Positions 33,669 through 44,900 of a DNA stretch of 64,000 nt are shown piece by piece. The notes beneath the pieces are model-generated. The model saw only the letters and a list, made by a program, of their open reading frames with translations. It searched no databases and was not told the DNA's origin. The DNA is from Mesodorylaimus sp. YZB2_4 (lineage: Eukaryota > Nematoda > Enoplea > Dorylaimida > Dorylaimidae), in assembly GCA_030248295.1 (NCBI GenBank), contig JASANH010001463.1, forward strand, positions 248,001 through 312,000, in the 5' to 3' direction. The first letter of the stretch is position 1. The number at the start of each line of letters is the position of its first letter. A program made the position numbers and the translations under genes.

Positions 33669-33950
33669 AAATGTAATAAATATTTGGTCCAAAATAAATT
33701 GAATTCAAAAAACAAAATTTAAAAAGTATCCACTCATGGCCACGTACTAAAAAATAGTCCGCCTCCAGCAGACAATTTTTGTGTGATGCGCAGGTACATA
33801 CGGACACCAGCTGTGTGCGCTAAGAAGTTTTGTATTGCACATTTGCATCCGGTCCGGCTCGACGAGCCAGAGATAAGTCGGTCAAACTATTCTAAATTAC
33901 GTAAATAAATTCGATTTCTGTTGAATATTGTGACCACATTCACTTCGACA
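33669..33950. promoter_or_regulatory. divergent promoter interval, PRADC1 / MAEL
   Basis: These 282 AT-rich bases separate two divergent start codons. No TATA box at a fixed distance is convincing. Neither gene shows an acceptor next to its ATG, so transcription probably starts inside this interval. Confidence 0.45.
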
Positions 33951-35902
33951 ATGCCGGGCGTGAGCAAATCTAAAGCTCCAAATGCATTTTCGTGGTACGC
34001 TCGTTACATCGCCGATATGCGAAGGAGCTCTGGTCGACCTTTCCGAAGTGTGAAAGCGGCTATTCACGATGCCGCTTTGCAATGGCACGTAAGTAGATTT
34101 CGTTTGAAAAATTTGAAAAACAAGTAGGTCTTTACTTTCTCAAGTAACACGATCACCAAATACATTAGAAGTACGCTTTCCTAAAGAACAGAAACTGGTT
34201 AGAAAACAGTACGTACGTACTGTGCAGTATTGTAAACCGTCATTCTTTGTCAGGTTTCCTACCATCCTGAAACGACGTTTGGTTTTTCAACTTGTTAACA
34301 ATATTTTTTGTTTCAGAAACTTCCGATGGAGGAGAAAATGGATTGGAAAGAGAAAGCACGACAAGAGCGGCCGCGTTTTCAGTCGGATCCAGAGCTGGCA
34401 ACAATGACGGCCAACGAATTCATATCTCAAGCGTGCGAGTTATCGACCAATGGTATGGTTACGAATGCATTATTTTGGTCGCGACATTGGACTGAGCGGG
34501 AGAAGACAGAACACGCCGACGAGTTAGCTTTATTGGAAAAATTCGATACGAAGAAACGGGCCGAAGATCGTGAAATGATAGAGTCGAATTGGATTTGGTC
34601 CTACGTCAGCGATCGAGACGGTAAAATTCTTTTTAAAGGCCTATTGCCCCAGTTTTTTACTAGATTTTATTTGTTTTAGCTGTATTTTCGAAACCATTTT
34701 TGTTCATTTCCGTTCAATCATCGTCGCCAGTCGAAGCCGATAATTACGTCGCAGAAACGTTGGCGATTGCTCAATTTTCAGTTCGCGATGGTATTTTGCC
34801 GTATTCGGTATTTTCGTGCAATTTAGCTTCGGAAATTGAATGGACAACTACGGCACGTCGTAGCGGTGCAACTTACAGCGAAAATTATCTCGGTGACGAA
34901 GATGGTTGTCAAGCTCGGGTCGGCATGCAAGCAGTCGCTAAATTAGTTTTCCAACGAGCCAATGCGGAAATAACCGACAGCCATTTGCCGATTTTTTATT
35001 GCTTGGCTGGAGAATACGAAGTCGTTTACGATCTTTTATCGAGTCTTAAACTTCGCGCTACGAAATCGCAATCAGGAAATCGTCATTTAAGCGTGAAACA
35101 TTTGGCAACGATCGAAGATTTAGTTTCCTGCTTTTTCAAATGGAAAATGATACAATTGCCAGAAAATATCGGCCAACAATTACATTTCGATGCCTTAATC
35201 GAACGAAGCAATCCGAATTTAATTGCTCGTATGCGTTGCGGGGCTCACGAAAGCGATTCGTTGACTCGTTGTCCATTATCAGTTATTCGATTTGCGGCGT
35301 ACAAAATCAAAGAATGGTTCGATAATGGTGGAATTTCAGAATCCGATTTACCATTGGTTGAACGGCAGACTGGTCGTCGATCATTAGATTGGCCCATTTT
35401 CAGCGATCAAGAAGGTGCTAACGAAAATGAATCAAATACCGACTCGGAAAAAGATAATCAAGCGGCTAGCAGTCATTATTTGGCGAATAATTTGAATGAA
35501 CGAGCTAATTTTGGAAAACACGAAATGACATTAGCTTGGGTCAATGCGCAACAAGGAATTATTAAAAAAGTGCCTCCTACGAAATCCGGAAACGAAGAAA
35601 TAAATAATAGCGCCGAAATCGAACCGGGCTTGGCTCAAACTGTCAATACTGAAATCACTCAGTGCGATCAATCTAATGAAAATCGAAGGGAAAATGATGA
35701 ACATTCGATCGCTTTGAAACCGAATCTTCGTCGATTGAAGGAAATTATTGCCGCTGGTCATCGAATGGTTTCTCCTGGCACGGAATTGGAGTACAGGCAT
35801 TTGTTACCGTTGGGATCGCGTGGAATTGGTCGTGGCTTACATTTGGTACCGTCCAATGTGACGGCCTATCAGCTATTGGCTGAGTTCATTAAAAGTGAAT
35901 GA
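33951..35902 (+). CDS. MAEL: Maelstrom, piRNA-pathway protein
   Basis: Maelstrom acts in germ cells in piRNA-guided transposon silencing. Three exons (33951-34088, 34317-34620, 34680-35902) join in phase to give 554 residues. Residues about 8-75 form the HMG-type box (PNAFSWYARYIADMRR, then FRSVKAAIHDAALQWHKLPM, then KMDWKEKARQERPRF). The Maelstrom RNase H-like domain fills about 165-355: AIAQFSVRDGILPYSVF, then DSHLPIFYCLAGEYEVVYDL and LATIEDLVSCFFKW. The family metal-site pattern C-x2-H-x7-C is intact as C334, H337 and C345. The C-terminal third (about 200 residues) is low-complexity, rich in Asn, Glu and Ser, and longer than usual. ATTAAA signals lie at 35911 and 35924. PEX19 starts 248 bases downstream on the same strand. 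Confidence 0.95.
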
Positions 35903-36150
35903 GTCTTTAAATTAAATTTGGCGATTAAAGGTTAAATGTATAATTGAGTCGGAGAGGTTTTGTTTCGTTTTATTGATTTATTTGGAAGGCATTTCGTTCA
36001 GTATTTGTTCCGGGTTGAATTTCGTGGTTTTTGCGAGTAAAAGTTGGTTATTTTAGATTCAATAGTTTTTGAAGAGCGAAAATCGCTGTCATATTGTGTT
36101 GTTGAGTTCTGGATAATGGTCGAGATTGTGTGGTTATAGCGTTTGGTAAG

Positions 36151-38752
36151 ATGGATCAAGCGGCTGGAAATCAATCGGCTAATGATGGTGCCAGCAATGT
36201 TGACCAGGATAAAGTCGACGAAGAATTATCGAAATTGCTTGACAGTAAGTCTAGTTTTTTTGGGGTGAGGGTGGGCGAGAAGAGGCCGAACCTGCTGTAA
36301 AGCGGCAAGGACCTGATACTGTAAGATGGGTTTTGGGCGTTCATGGACATGGATTTGAGATATAAATCCGTTCCGAGATGCATAGAAGGAACGCATGGGA
36401 AACGCGACACTCTTCTTGATGCTTAGCCTAGTGATTCTAATTGGCTTTTGGGTTAGAGGTGGAGTCCGGTACCTTCTCTGATTGGTCCAATTAATTAGCC
36501 AACTCAGGCGACAGATGCCACTTGTCGGCGTGATGGGGCGCTATACGTCTCAGCTGCGGCGGCTCCGTCCAGCTTACATCGCGGCTGACCAATCAGAGAA
36601 AGGGGCGTGGCTCCGCCTCCAACCCAACAGCCAATCAGAAGCGAAGAGGGATAAGTATTTGGAGTTCTCCTCATGTGCTCCTATCACTAATTTGAACGGG
36701 ATCTATCCGCTTGACCTCCACTCATACTAGCTGATGGATGTGGGTGGGAGGTATGGACGATGAATACATACTCGTAGGCAGAACGGACGCTTTTGGAGAC
36801 TTGAAGTTTAGCCTTAGTGGCCAAGACTAGCCTGGTGTGGTGCCTCACAGCTTGCTCCACCCATCCTACTCTGGTGGTCAGGGTGGAATAATGATTTCCC
36901 ACAATTGCTCAGAGGTTTGGAGTTTTTCAACGTTTTCATTCCCCTCTCGATTATCCAAAGTCCGTTGCAAAGCAGTAAGCCTCCCCCACGTGGGTGTAAG
37001 CTCGTGGAGTGTTGCAGGTTCTCTTCAAGAATTCGGTAAAGCAGCTGCGACAACACCAGACAATAGTCACGCATCGAGCGGGGTAAGATAATTTGATGAC
37101 ATTTTTGGTGAATTTTTTCAATGAATTTTTCTTTTCTAGGTAAATTTAGAAGCACTTGGCTCATCGCCATCGTTCGATAAGGAGGCAGCTCAAAGGGCGG
37201 CGACCGAATTTCAAAATATGTTACGTCAATTGTCGGACATGCAGAAAGTTATGCTCGATCAGATGAAAACAAGTGGTGCTGACGATCGTAAGTCCTGTTT
37301 GGTGTTGATATGTGGGCGTGGTATTGGGAAGACTTCCAATATTACTCTAGGCAAGCCGCGGAAGATTAAGGATAGAATAAAGATTTTCCCGCCTTTTTCA
37401 AATTTGAATTTTTTGTGGGAAAAGGTTTTTCACTAAATTTATCATTTTCATTCCAGGGCTGGGGCACCTTGATAAGTCTTGGACGGCCATGCCCGGGAGT
37501 AGATGGTTATAAAAATTTTATATATTTCCTTTAGCGGTCAACGTTGCGGCGGAGAGTGGCGAAGTTGCGGCTGCGGCTGCTGCGTCAGTAGCTGCTGCTG
37601 GTGGTGGATCGGAAGAAGCTCAATTCGCGCAAGCGTTTTTGCAAAATCTGAATTTTTTGGCTGATAAAGCGCAAAAAATTCAGGTAAAATAAAATTGAGA
37701 ATTTTTTGATTATTGTATGGGAATAATATGATTAAATTTTAGGAAGCTGGAAATGAAGATGAATTGGAGAATGCTATTCGTCAATTACAATCAGATACGG
37801 AATACGAGAATGAATTCCTTCCATTCATGCAAGGCCTCATGTCGAGTTTATTGTCCAAAGAGACACTTTATCCGTCATTGAAAGAAATGTCCGAAAAAGT
37901 GAGGTTTTTACGTTTTGTTTTGTCCTGAAATTAGCCTGTTTTCTTTCAGTATCCCGCCTGGTTGGAAGAGAATCGATCGAAAACTGACGCCGCTTCACTG
38001 GAACGATACGAGGCACAATTGCGTTTGATCCAAGAAGCGTGCAAGGAATTCGAGGAGGAAAAAGACGATGATGCGGACGACGTGAAGGGACAACGCTTCG
38101 AAAGATTGATAGTCATTATGCAAAAGGTAGGTTGCACGGACTGCAAGGTGTAGGCCCGGGTCGTAGCCTAGCGGTGCGCACTTAGAGGGGAGGGTTCGAC
38201 TCCCGCCTGGGCAAAAAATCATTATGAAATGTGTTTCTCAAGTGCGCTGTGCGCTTGGCTAAGGATAAAGTGTGGCATGATATGGGCATGGTTTAGATAG
38301 GGCGGGCATTTAATTTAACTAGCTTTAGCTTTTTGGGGAAGCATCTTATCTCTCGCGTGTGAGCGATAATTTACTCGCCTGTTTTGAATCTAGGTACTAT
38401 CTTAGGGGTATACGCGCTTTTTCGTCAGATTTTAGGGGGAGCATTGACACGAGGGTCTTGAGAAACAGTAGACCAGACCTGGGACCCCCCCCCTTCCCAC
38501 GCGTGCTGGGAACATGGCCAGCGAGTGTCAATGAGCACTCGCGGGGTGGGAAAGAATTTATGCGATTTTCTAGGATTGTGGAATTCTTAGTTTGAACTTA
38601 GTCGCATTCTTCATTTTCAGATGCAGCAATGTGGTCACCCGCCCGAGGATTTGGTCGGTGCTTTGCCCCCGGGTTGGGCTCTGGACCATCAGACTGGCAT
38701 ACCGCACGTGATCGATCAAGAAAAGGCGGCCGAAGCTTGTTCGATCATGTAG
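36151..38752 (+). CDS. PEX19: peroxin 19, peroxisomal membrane-protein chaperone
   Basis: PEX19 binds newly made peroxisomal membrane proteins in the cytosol and delivers them to PEX3. Seven exons (36151-36244, 37018-37082, 37140-37287, 37535-37683, 37743-37898, 37950-38126, 38621-38752) join in phase to give 306 residues (human 299). Seen are the acidic N-terminal PEX3-binding helix (VDEELSKLLDSSLQEFGKA), the helical core (LMSSLLSKETLYPSLKEMSE, then KYPAWLEENRSK), QCGHPPEDLVGALPPGWALD and a C-terminal CaaX box, CSIM, expected to be farnesylated. An Ala-rich insert in exon 4 is specific to this sequence. Intron 1 carries a foldback repeat and intron 6 a SINE and a poly(C) run. TRAPPC12 converges from the other strand 225 bases beyond the stop. 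Confidence 0.96.
36435..36640. repeat. foldback MITE with CCAAT motifs in PEX19 intron 1
   Basis: Arms of about 50 bases are inverted copies: left TTCTAATTGGCTTTTGGGTT through TTCTCTGATTGGTC, right GACCAATCAGAGAA through CCAACAGCCAATCAGAA. Each arm therefore carries two CCAAT-type motifs. About 100 bases separate the arms. No target duplication could be assigned. Confidence 0.65.
38150..38290 (+). mobile_element. tRNA-derived SINE, family A
   Basis: Head: A box TAGCCTAGCGG and B box GGGTTCGACTCCC. Tail: AAAAAATCATTATGAAATGT, then GTGCGCTGTGCGCTTGG and GGATAAAGTGTGGCATGATA. It is in sense orientation in PEX19 intron 6. Confidence 0.75.
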
Positions 38753-38977
38753 TATGGTCGTGGTACTAAGTAGGAAATCGAGCATCAGACGTTCCTCGAA
38801 ACGACGATTTTTTCCTTGATCCCTGTTCGCTTGAATTATTTTTTGGTGGTAAGGTCTTGTGGGAGCCAGTAGTCGCCTTTTGCGATCGGTTTTTTCTGAT
38901 CCGACAGAAAATTTAGCATGCTTATTTATAAGTTATACCGAAATTACGATCACATAAATATAATGAATGAAGTGCGA

Positions 38978-41900
38978 TTAAGATGGTAGTTTAAGACAGG
39001 CCGCATTAAACCCATCGCCTTTATGCTGATCGACCAATTTCAGCACGGATACTTTTTTCTGCGTGCTCCTCGCACTCTCCAGTTCGTACAGAGTGCACAG
39101 ATTAGTGCAGACCCCTTCGTGCAGGAACAGCGACGGATTTTGTTGTAGAGCGCTTTCTAAAGTCTTCACAGCTTCGTCCAGTCGTCCGAGATACAACAGC
39201 GAAACGGCGGCATTATTCGTAGCCTAAAACAGAAAATCGCTCATCGAAGCGATCGATCAAGGAAACAAACAAAACTTACAAAAATATTGGACGGATCGAA
39301 CTGAGCCGCTCTCTGGAATTCGACCAGGGCATCGCCGAAATTATTATTAAATGCGTTCACATATCCACTAAAGTCAAAAGGGCCTGTATAAGTCGTGAAT
39401 TCGTAAGGCCCATCGTGAGCTTATGCACTCCTCATTCTCCCTTTCCACTTTACAATCCTGCGCATACAATTTTGAGTTTCCCGCTTCTTTCATGTGAATT
39501 GATTTTTGAATGGGAAAAAGTGCAGTATACAGTATGTATATGCAAAACTAACAAAAATAATGCCGCTACCCTGTGTCCACAACCGACAGTCCCTTGTCAC
39601 CCACGACACGCTTACTTGTGCATGGCTGTCCACGATCTCGCCCTCGCATCATTGCCCATCGTCTGCAATTTCTGCAACTCCGCATTTGCCACATTCAAAT
39701 TGCCCAACATCAGTTGCACTCGGCCCGATAAACTTCGACTGCTCGCCTCGTCGCCCTCCATCAGATCATTGTAAATCACTGATGCCAAACGGAAATCCTT
39801 CAAAAAAGGAACCGTGCCACACCAACTCAAATTTCCGCATCCTCGCACGTACCTTCATTGCCAACAAACATCTGGCCAATGCATGCCGCGCTTTTCGTAC
39901 ACGTCTCTGCCACAACTCCCATGCAGCACTATCGACTGGAGATGCTTCGCTTATGTTTTTTTGAATCTAAAAAAAATCACTTCCTTTAATCGGAGGGACA
40001 CTGGCTGTGGCAGGGCATCACTTCCCATATTCACTATGAGAGTAGCATCCCCAAGGGGTCACCAAGAAAGTCGTGGCCTGGTATGGGTGAGGCGTCTGCG
40101 CAGTTACGCAGTTACTCGCGGTCCGGTAACTCATCTTGCGTGCAATGCCCTCCTTCACCCTTCAGTGCGAAAAGTGTTTGCTGATGTGGTAAAACATGAA
40201 TAGGAAAGTTTCAGGGCCCCCAAAGCTCTAGCTCTAGGACCAGCTTTAGATTCTACGGCTGGGGGAGGGGGGAGAGACTTTATATCAGCAAATTTTTCCG
40301 CAATGTTCTATAGGGAACTTTACAAATAAACCCAGCACCTGTCAGCAACTCACCTATTTTTTCCATATCTATAGTATCGTCTGAGGGGGACGGGGAAATC
40401 TACACAAGAGCTCTTGACAGCTAAAAGCTGGACCCATGGGGAGGCTAGTCCCTACCTAAGCCCACCCGCCAGCTCGCCTCACGATCAGCCATGCCCATAA
40501 AGGACGCGAGGAGAAAATTGACTAATGGCATTCAAGGGAGCATTGCGGCCGCGGCGGAGCAGCAGTTCGGCATTCGTCAACCCGCAGCTTGGTCGCGAAT
40601 GGCTGTGTTCGATCCCCAGTGATGAAGGTCGATTTGCGAACAATAAACCCTCACTGGATAGGGCGTGGGTGAGTCGTCCAATGCGAGGCGCTCCGAGTGG
40701 AGAGACGGAAGTCAGCACCGACAGGGTTCACAGTCCACCCGCCATCGCCCGAGGAAGTCAGTGTCGAGTCCAGGATGCCCTCGCGTGGAGGTGCTCGTTG
40801 GAGACAAGCAGAGGCACGCTGCAGGAGAGCTGGTCACCAAGTATGGGCAAGGTCGGCTGGGTTAGCGGGGGGGTTTTGGGGGAGGGGGAGGAGGGAGGGG
40901 TAGATATCCGATCAGATCGCCTAAGCCAGATCTGATCGCGTGTGAGACAGGTCAGGTTTTGGTCGAGTCGAGTGAGTGAGTTGCATGACTGTTTATATTC
41001 AGTACTGTAGGCTGGCTGGGCAATTGGCCTGTGCCTGGAGGCCAGTCAGGTCAGGACTTGGTCCAGCCCAGATACAATTCGATCGCATTTGCTTCCTTCA
41101 TTTTCTTTCTTCCTGCTGGACCTGAGGTGGGGGGGGGTAGGTTCGAGAGGAAGGGTTTAATGTCCTGGCCGGCCCAACAGGGGGCTTACCCCCACCCCCT
41201 TGCCCATACTTGCTGGTCACCTCACGGCCTCGCTTATTATATCAGGACTGCTGGCTTGGGCCGTTAGAGGCAGAACGGGTAGGCAGTCCCGTGGGAGAGC
41301 TAGGGCGGCGCAGGGCCAAACCCAATTTTTTTTTAGAAGAAGGAAACCTGTGGCGAGGAAGGCTGAGGAACCTACTGGGATCGGTCACGGTTTGGCAAGG
41401 GTTATGACTATTAGTCAGAATCAGGCCACAAGTGGCCACCATTTCCTCGGGTTTCCTGTTAGGAGGGGGTCAGAGCTTTTTCCAAAAGTTTCCTACTACA
41501 AAAGATATCTCTGGCAGTTTCGAATGGTGTCCCGTGACAATCCTCAGTCCGTAGCAAAGTGCACTGTACTTCCCTATGCACTCAAAAAATTTGTGACCTT
41601 CGGGCCGCCCCAGCTTCCTCCCGCGGACCTTTCAACCCGTTCTGCCTATAGCCAGCTAGAAGTCCTGATATGATGAGCGAGGCCGTGAGGTGACCAGCTC
41701 CCACGACAGCGTCCTTGTGTGCGTCTTCACTAGGGACACCTCCACACGAGGGCATCCTGTGCCACCACCAGCGTCCCAGGATGATACTGACCGAGAAGGG
41801 AGGGGCCTTCCCAACTGGTGTTTGTTAACCAGTTCCCTTATTCTCTACTCGTTCAGTGTGTCTGCAAGGCCAGCGACGGACTAGCTAAATCGCCTTCGAA

Positions 41901-44900
41901 GACTGGTTCCCACTCTGAGAAGGGGCATACTGAACTGCCGTCCTCAGCCAAGGCAGAAGGACCAACGCCTTGACCAACTGAGTCACCGCGGCTCCCCCAT
42001 GCACTCATGCTACGCTCAATTCTCCTCGTAACCCCCCTTTCAATTGCCTAGCGTCAAAACCAGATATCAAACTTGAAATAGTTCCTTTCAGCTTTCTCTT
42101 AAAAAAGTTTAGAGCACCCCGAATCTCAATTTATAGAACCGTCTCTGGGCAGTGCCAGTCCCCCTCCCCCTCACCTGTCTAATCACAGCCAACACTCGAT
42201 TCAATCTAACCAACGATTCTTGATGTTGTCCAATCAGCCAGGGCAATTCGGCGTGCAATAATCGCATTGAAAAAGGGACCATACTCCCTGCAATCAAGCA
42301 CTATCCATACACACCGACTTACAATCGGCCATCCACCCCTACCTTTCCGTCCTTTGTGCGTCTCGGGATAGTACTCGTAGTACAGGTCCGGACCGTCCAA
42401 ATTACCAAACGCCTCCAATTCTGATGAAGCCAAATTGTACTGACCGATACTGACCAGACAATGCAGCCGCAGACTCCAAATCTATAAAGGCCACAAAACA
42501 CTATACATGCCCGTCATCCCTGCCAATATCGAATCCTATTCACGAAAGAATCTGAAGTGTGTAAAAAATTCAAGTTTCCCGCCATTTTTGAAACCCGTCT
42601 ACAGACTTTATAGAAATTCTGACAATTGCTAATCACTCGGCTGACCTATTGCTACATAATCTACATTAAAAGATGCAAAAGTAACCGCAGAATTTGCTTA
42701 TTCAATTTCCAACTCAAACACTTCTCGGAATATCCTCGCAAAAGGCGAGAAATTCAAACTTTTTACAAGGTTTATCCATATTACAACAGGAAAATTTTCT
42801 AAAAGATCAAATATATGACCACCTGACGAATTGCTTGTCACAGCCCCTCTACATAGAGTTACACTCCGCAGATCCAGCAGCAGAAAATCAGCGCCTAATT
42901 CTGCAGACCATACAAATTTCCTGTTTTTGATTTATGTATGTATGTTGATGTATGTTTATAATTTATGTAATATCCTTCAATACCTCCCATCTAGTATGTT
43001 CGCCCATCTAGTATGTTCGCCCGTCAGTGCCAGATGCTAGCATTAACACACTTTACACTGCGCCTTATCTCCCAGCTTTTGCACTTTGCACTGCCCAGGC
43101 CTGCAACAAAAGAGTCACTCAAGAGATTGTGATAGAACAGAAGCCACTCTCACTCGACAGTTTATCAGCTGCTCTAGGCAGAAACCCGTCAACTTGACGT
43201 TTCTTGCTCCCAGGACCAGGTGACCTTCCAAAGACCGTCTCCTCCTATGCAGCCCAAGTAGAGGCAACAGAATTACTTGTCACCGACACGAACACGCTGT
43301 CAATACCAACATGTCCAAATCTGCACCTTATCTCCCACCTATTGCACGCTGCAATGCCCAGCCCGACTGAACAACAAAAGTCGCTCAAAAGATTGAAACT
43401 CTGATACGCCAACGGAGGACCTACGCCTGGCCTGATAAGACAAGAAAATAAACTTGTTTATCCTTCCTGCCCAGACTATTCCTGCCTCTCGCTGCTCGTA
43501 ACTATAGTCGGTCTAGGAGAATGGTCCACTACAAACTGCATTACTTCCCCGCTCGAGGTCGTGGCGATTTCATTCGTTACATCCTGCATTATGCTGACGT
43601 GCCCTACGAGGAAGTGGTCTTACAATTCGAGGACTGGCGAGCTGGTCTCAAGCACAGTAAGCTGTACCTGGGGTCTTGATCCGCCAGACTATGGTTCTGG
43701 TATGCTCCTAACGAGTGAGAGTTTGCCATCAAGCTGACTTGCAATACTTATGGACCAAACAGAGTGCCCGATAGCTCGTGCACCTCGATCAAGCATTCAG
43801 ACATTCGACTGGTACGTGTGCTCAACCGCTGCTCTTACGAGCTGTACACTGGGGGACGCTCGGTCAAGAAAACCCTACTATTGACCATACTATTTCCTTG
43901 GATAATTTTTAGCAGATGATCTGTTCACTGCATTCAAATTCAGGCAAGCAGAAAAGCGGAGAATCAGTCACTAATTGGCAAACCAATCCCTTCCTCCCTC
44001 TTCATCAGTTAAATCGTCCGCCTAAGCTACTCCAGCTACCCCTTCTGAAACATCTCTACAACATTCAATCCCGATCACTTTTTTATCTGGATCGGGATCC
44101 CGAACAAACACTAGACGTCACCCCACGCGTTGATGTTTCAGTCGCTGGTATAGCCGCAAGACTTGCCTTGCGCCAGTCAGTTTTTGCCCCACTGACTTCG
44201 GTCGGCCACACTCCCTCCTACGTCTGCCACGCTCTGTTACACCACCAATAATTAGAATTATATAAACATTGATATTTTCTGATCTGCCAACAGACCCCGG
44301 CCAAGTGAGCTATATTTTAGAGATGCCCCTGGGCGTCATTCCAGTCCTCGAACTCGACGATGGCCGCCAGTTGAGTCAGTCGTTGGCTATCGCCCGTTAC
44401 TTGGCCAAACAACATGGTACGCACAGAATGAGCTGGGGAAGAGTCTTGCACCTCATTCGTGTCCTTTTCCTCCAGGCCTCCTAAGCGATGATGATTACGA
44501 AAATGCATGGGGCGACCAGTTAGCCGGCACCATCGCAGATATTTATCCTCCTTATTACGTCCCCTACTTCAAAGCTGCAATGATCGAACAAAATGAGGAG
44601 AAGCGGGTCAGTGCGCACTGCCCGCCCAACGACTAACTCTATCATCATTGGCCTTTTCAGAAAGCAGCTTGGCAAGAAATGAAGACTAATGGCGTGACTC
44701 CCATGTTTGAAAAGTTTGACAAATTTCTTGGCGACAGGACCTGGTTTTGTGGACAAAAGGTACACGAGACTACTTCATTCAGAGGCACCTTGTCCCGTTT
44801 CCCGTCTATGTCCCGTTTCAGATCCACTGGTCAGACCTGGTAATCGCAGAATTTGTGGATCGTATTGAAAGAATCTTCGAGAAAGGTTTCGTTTCCTCCA

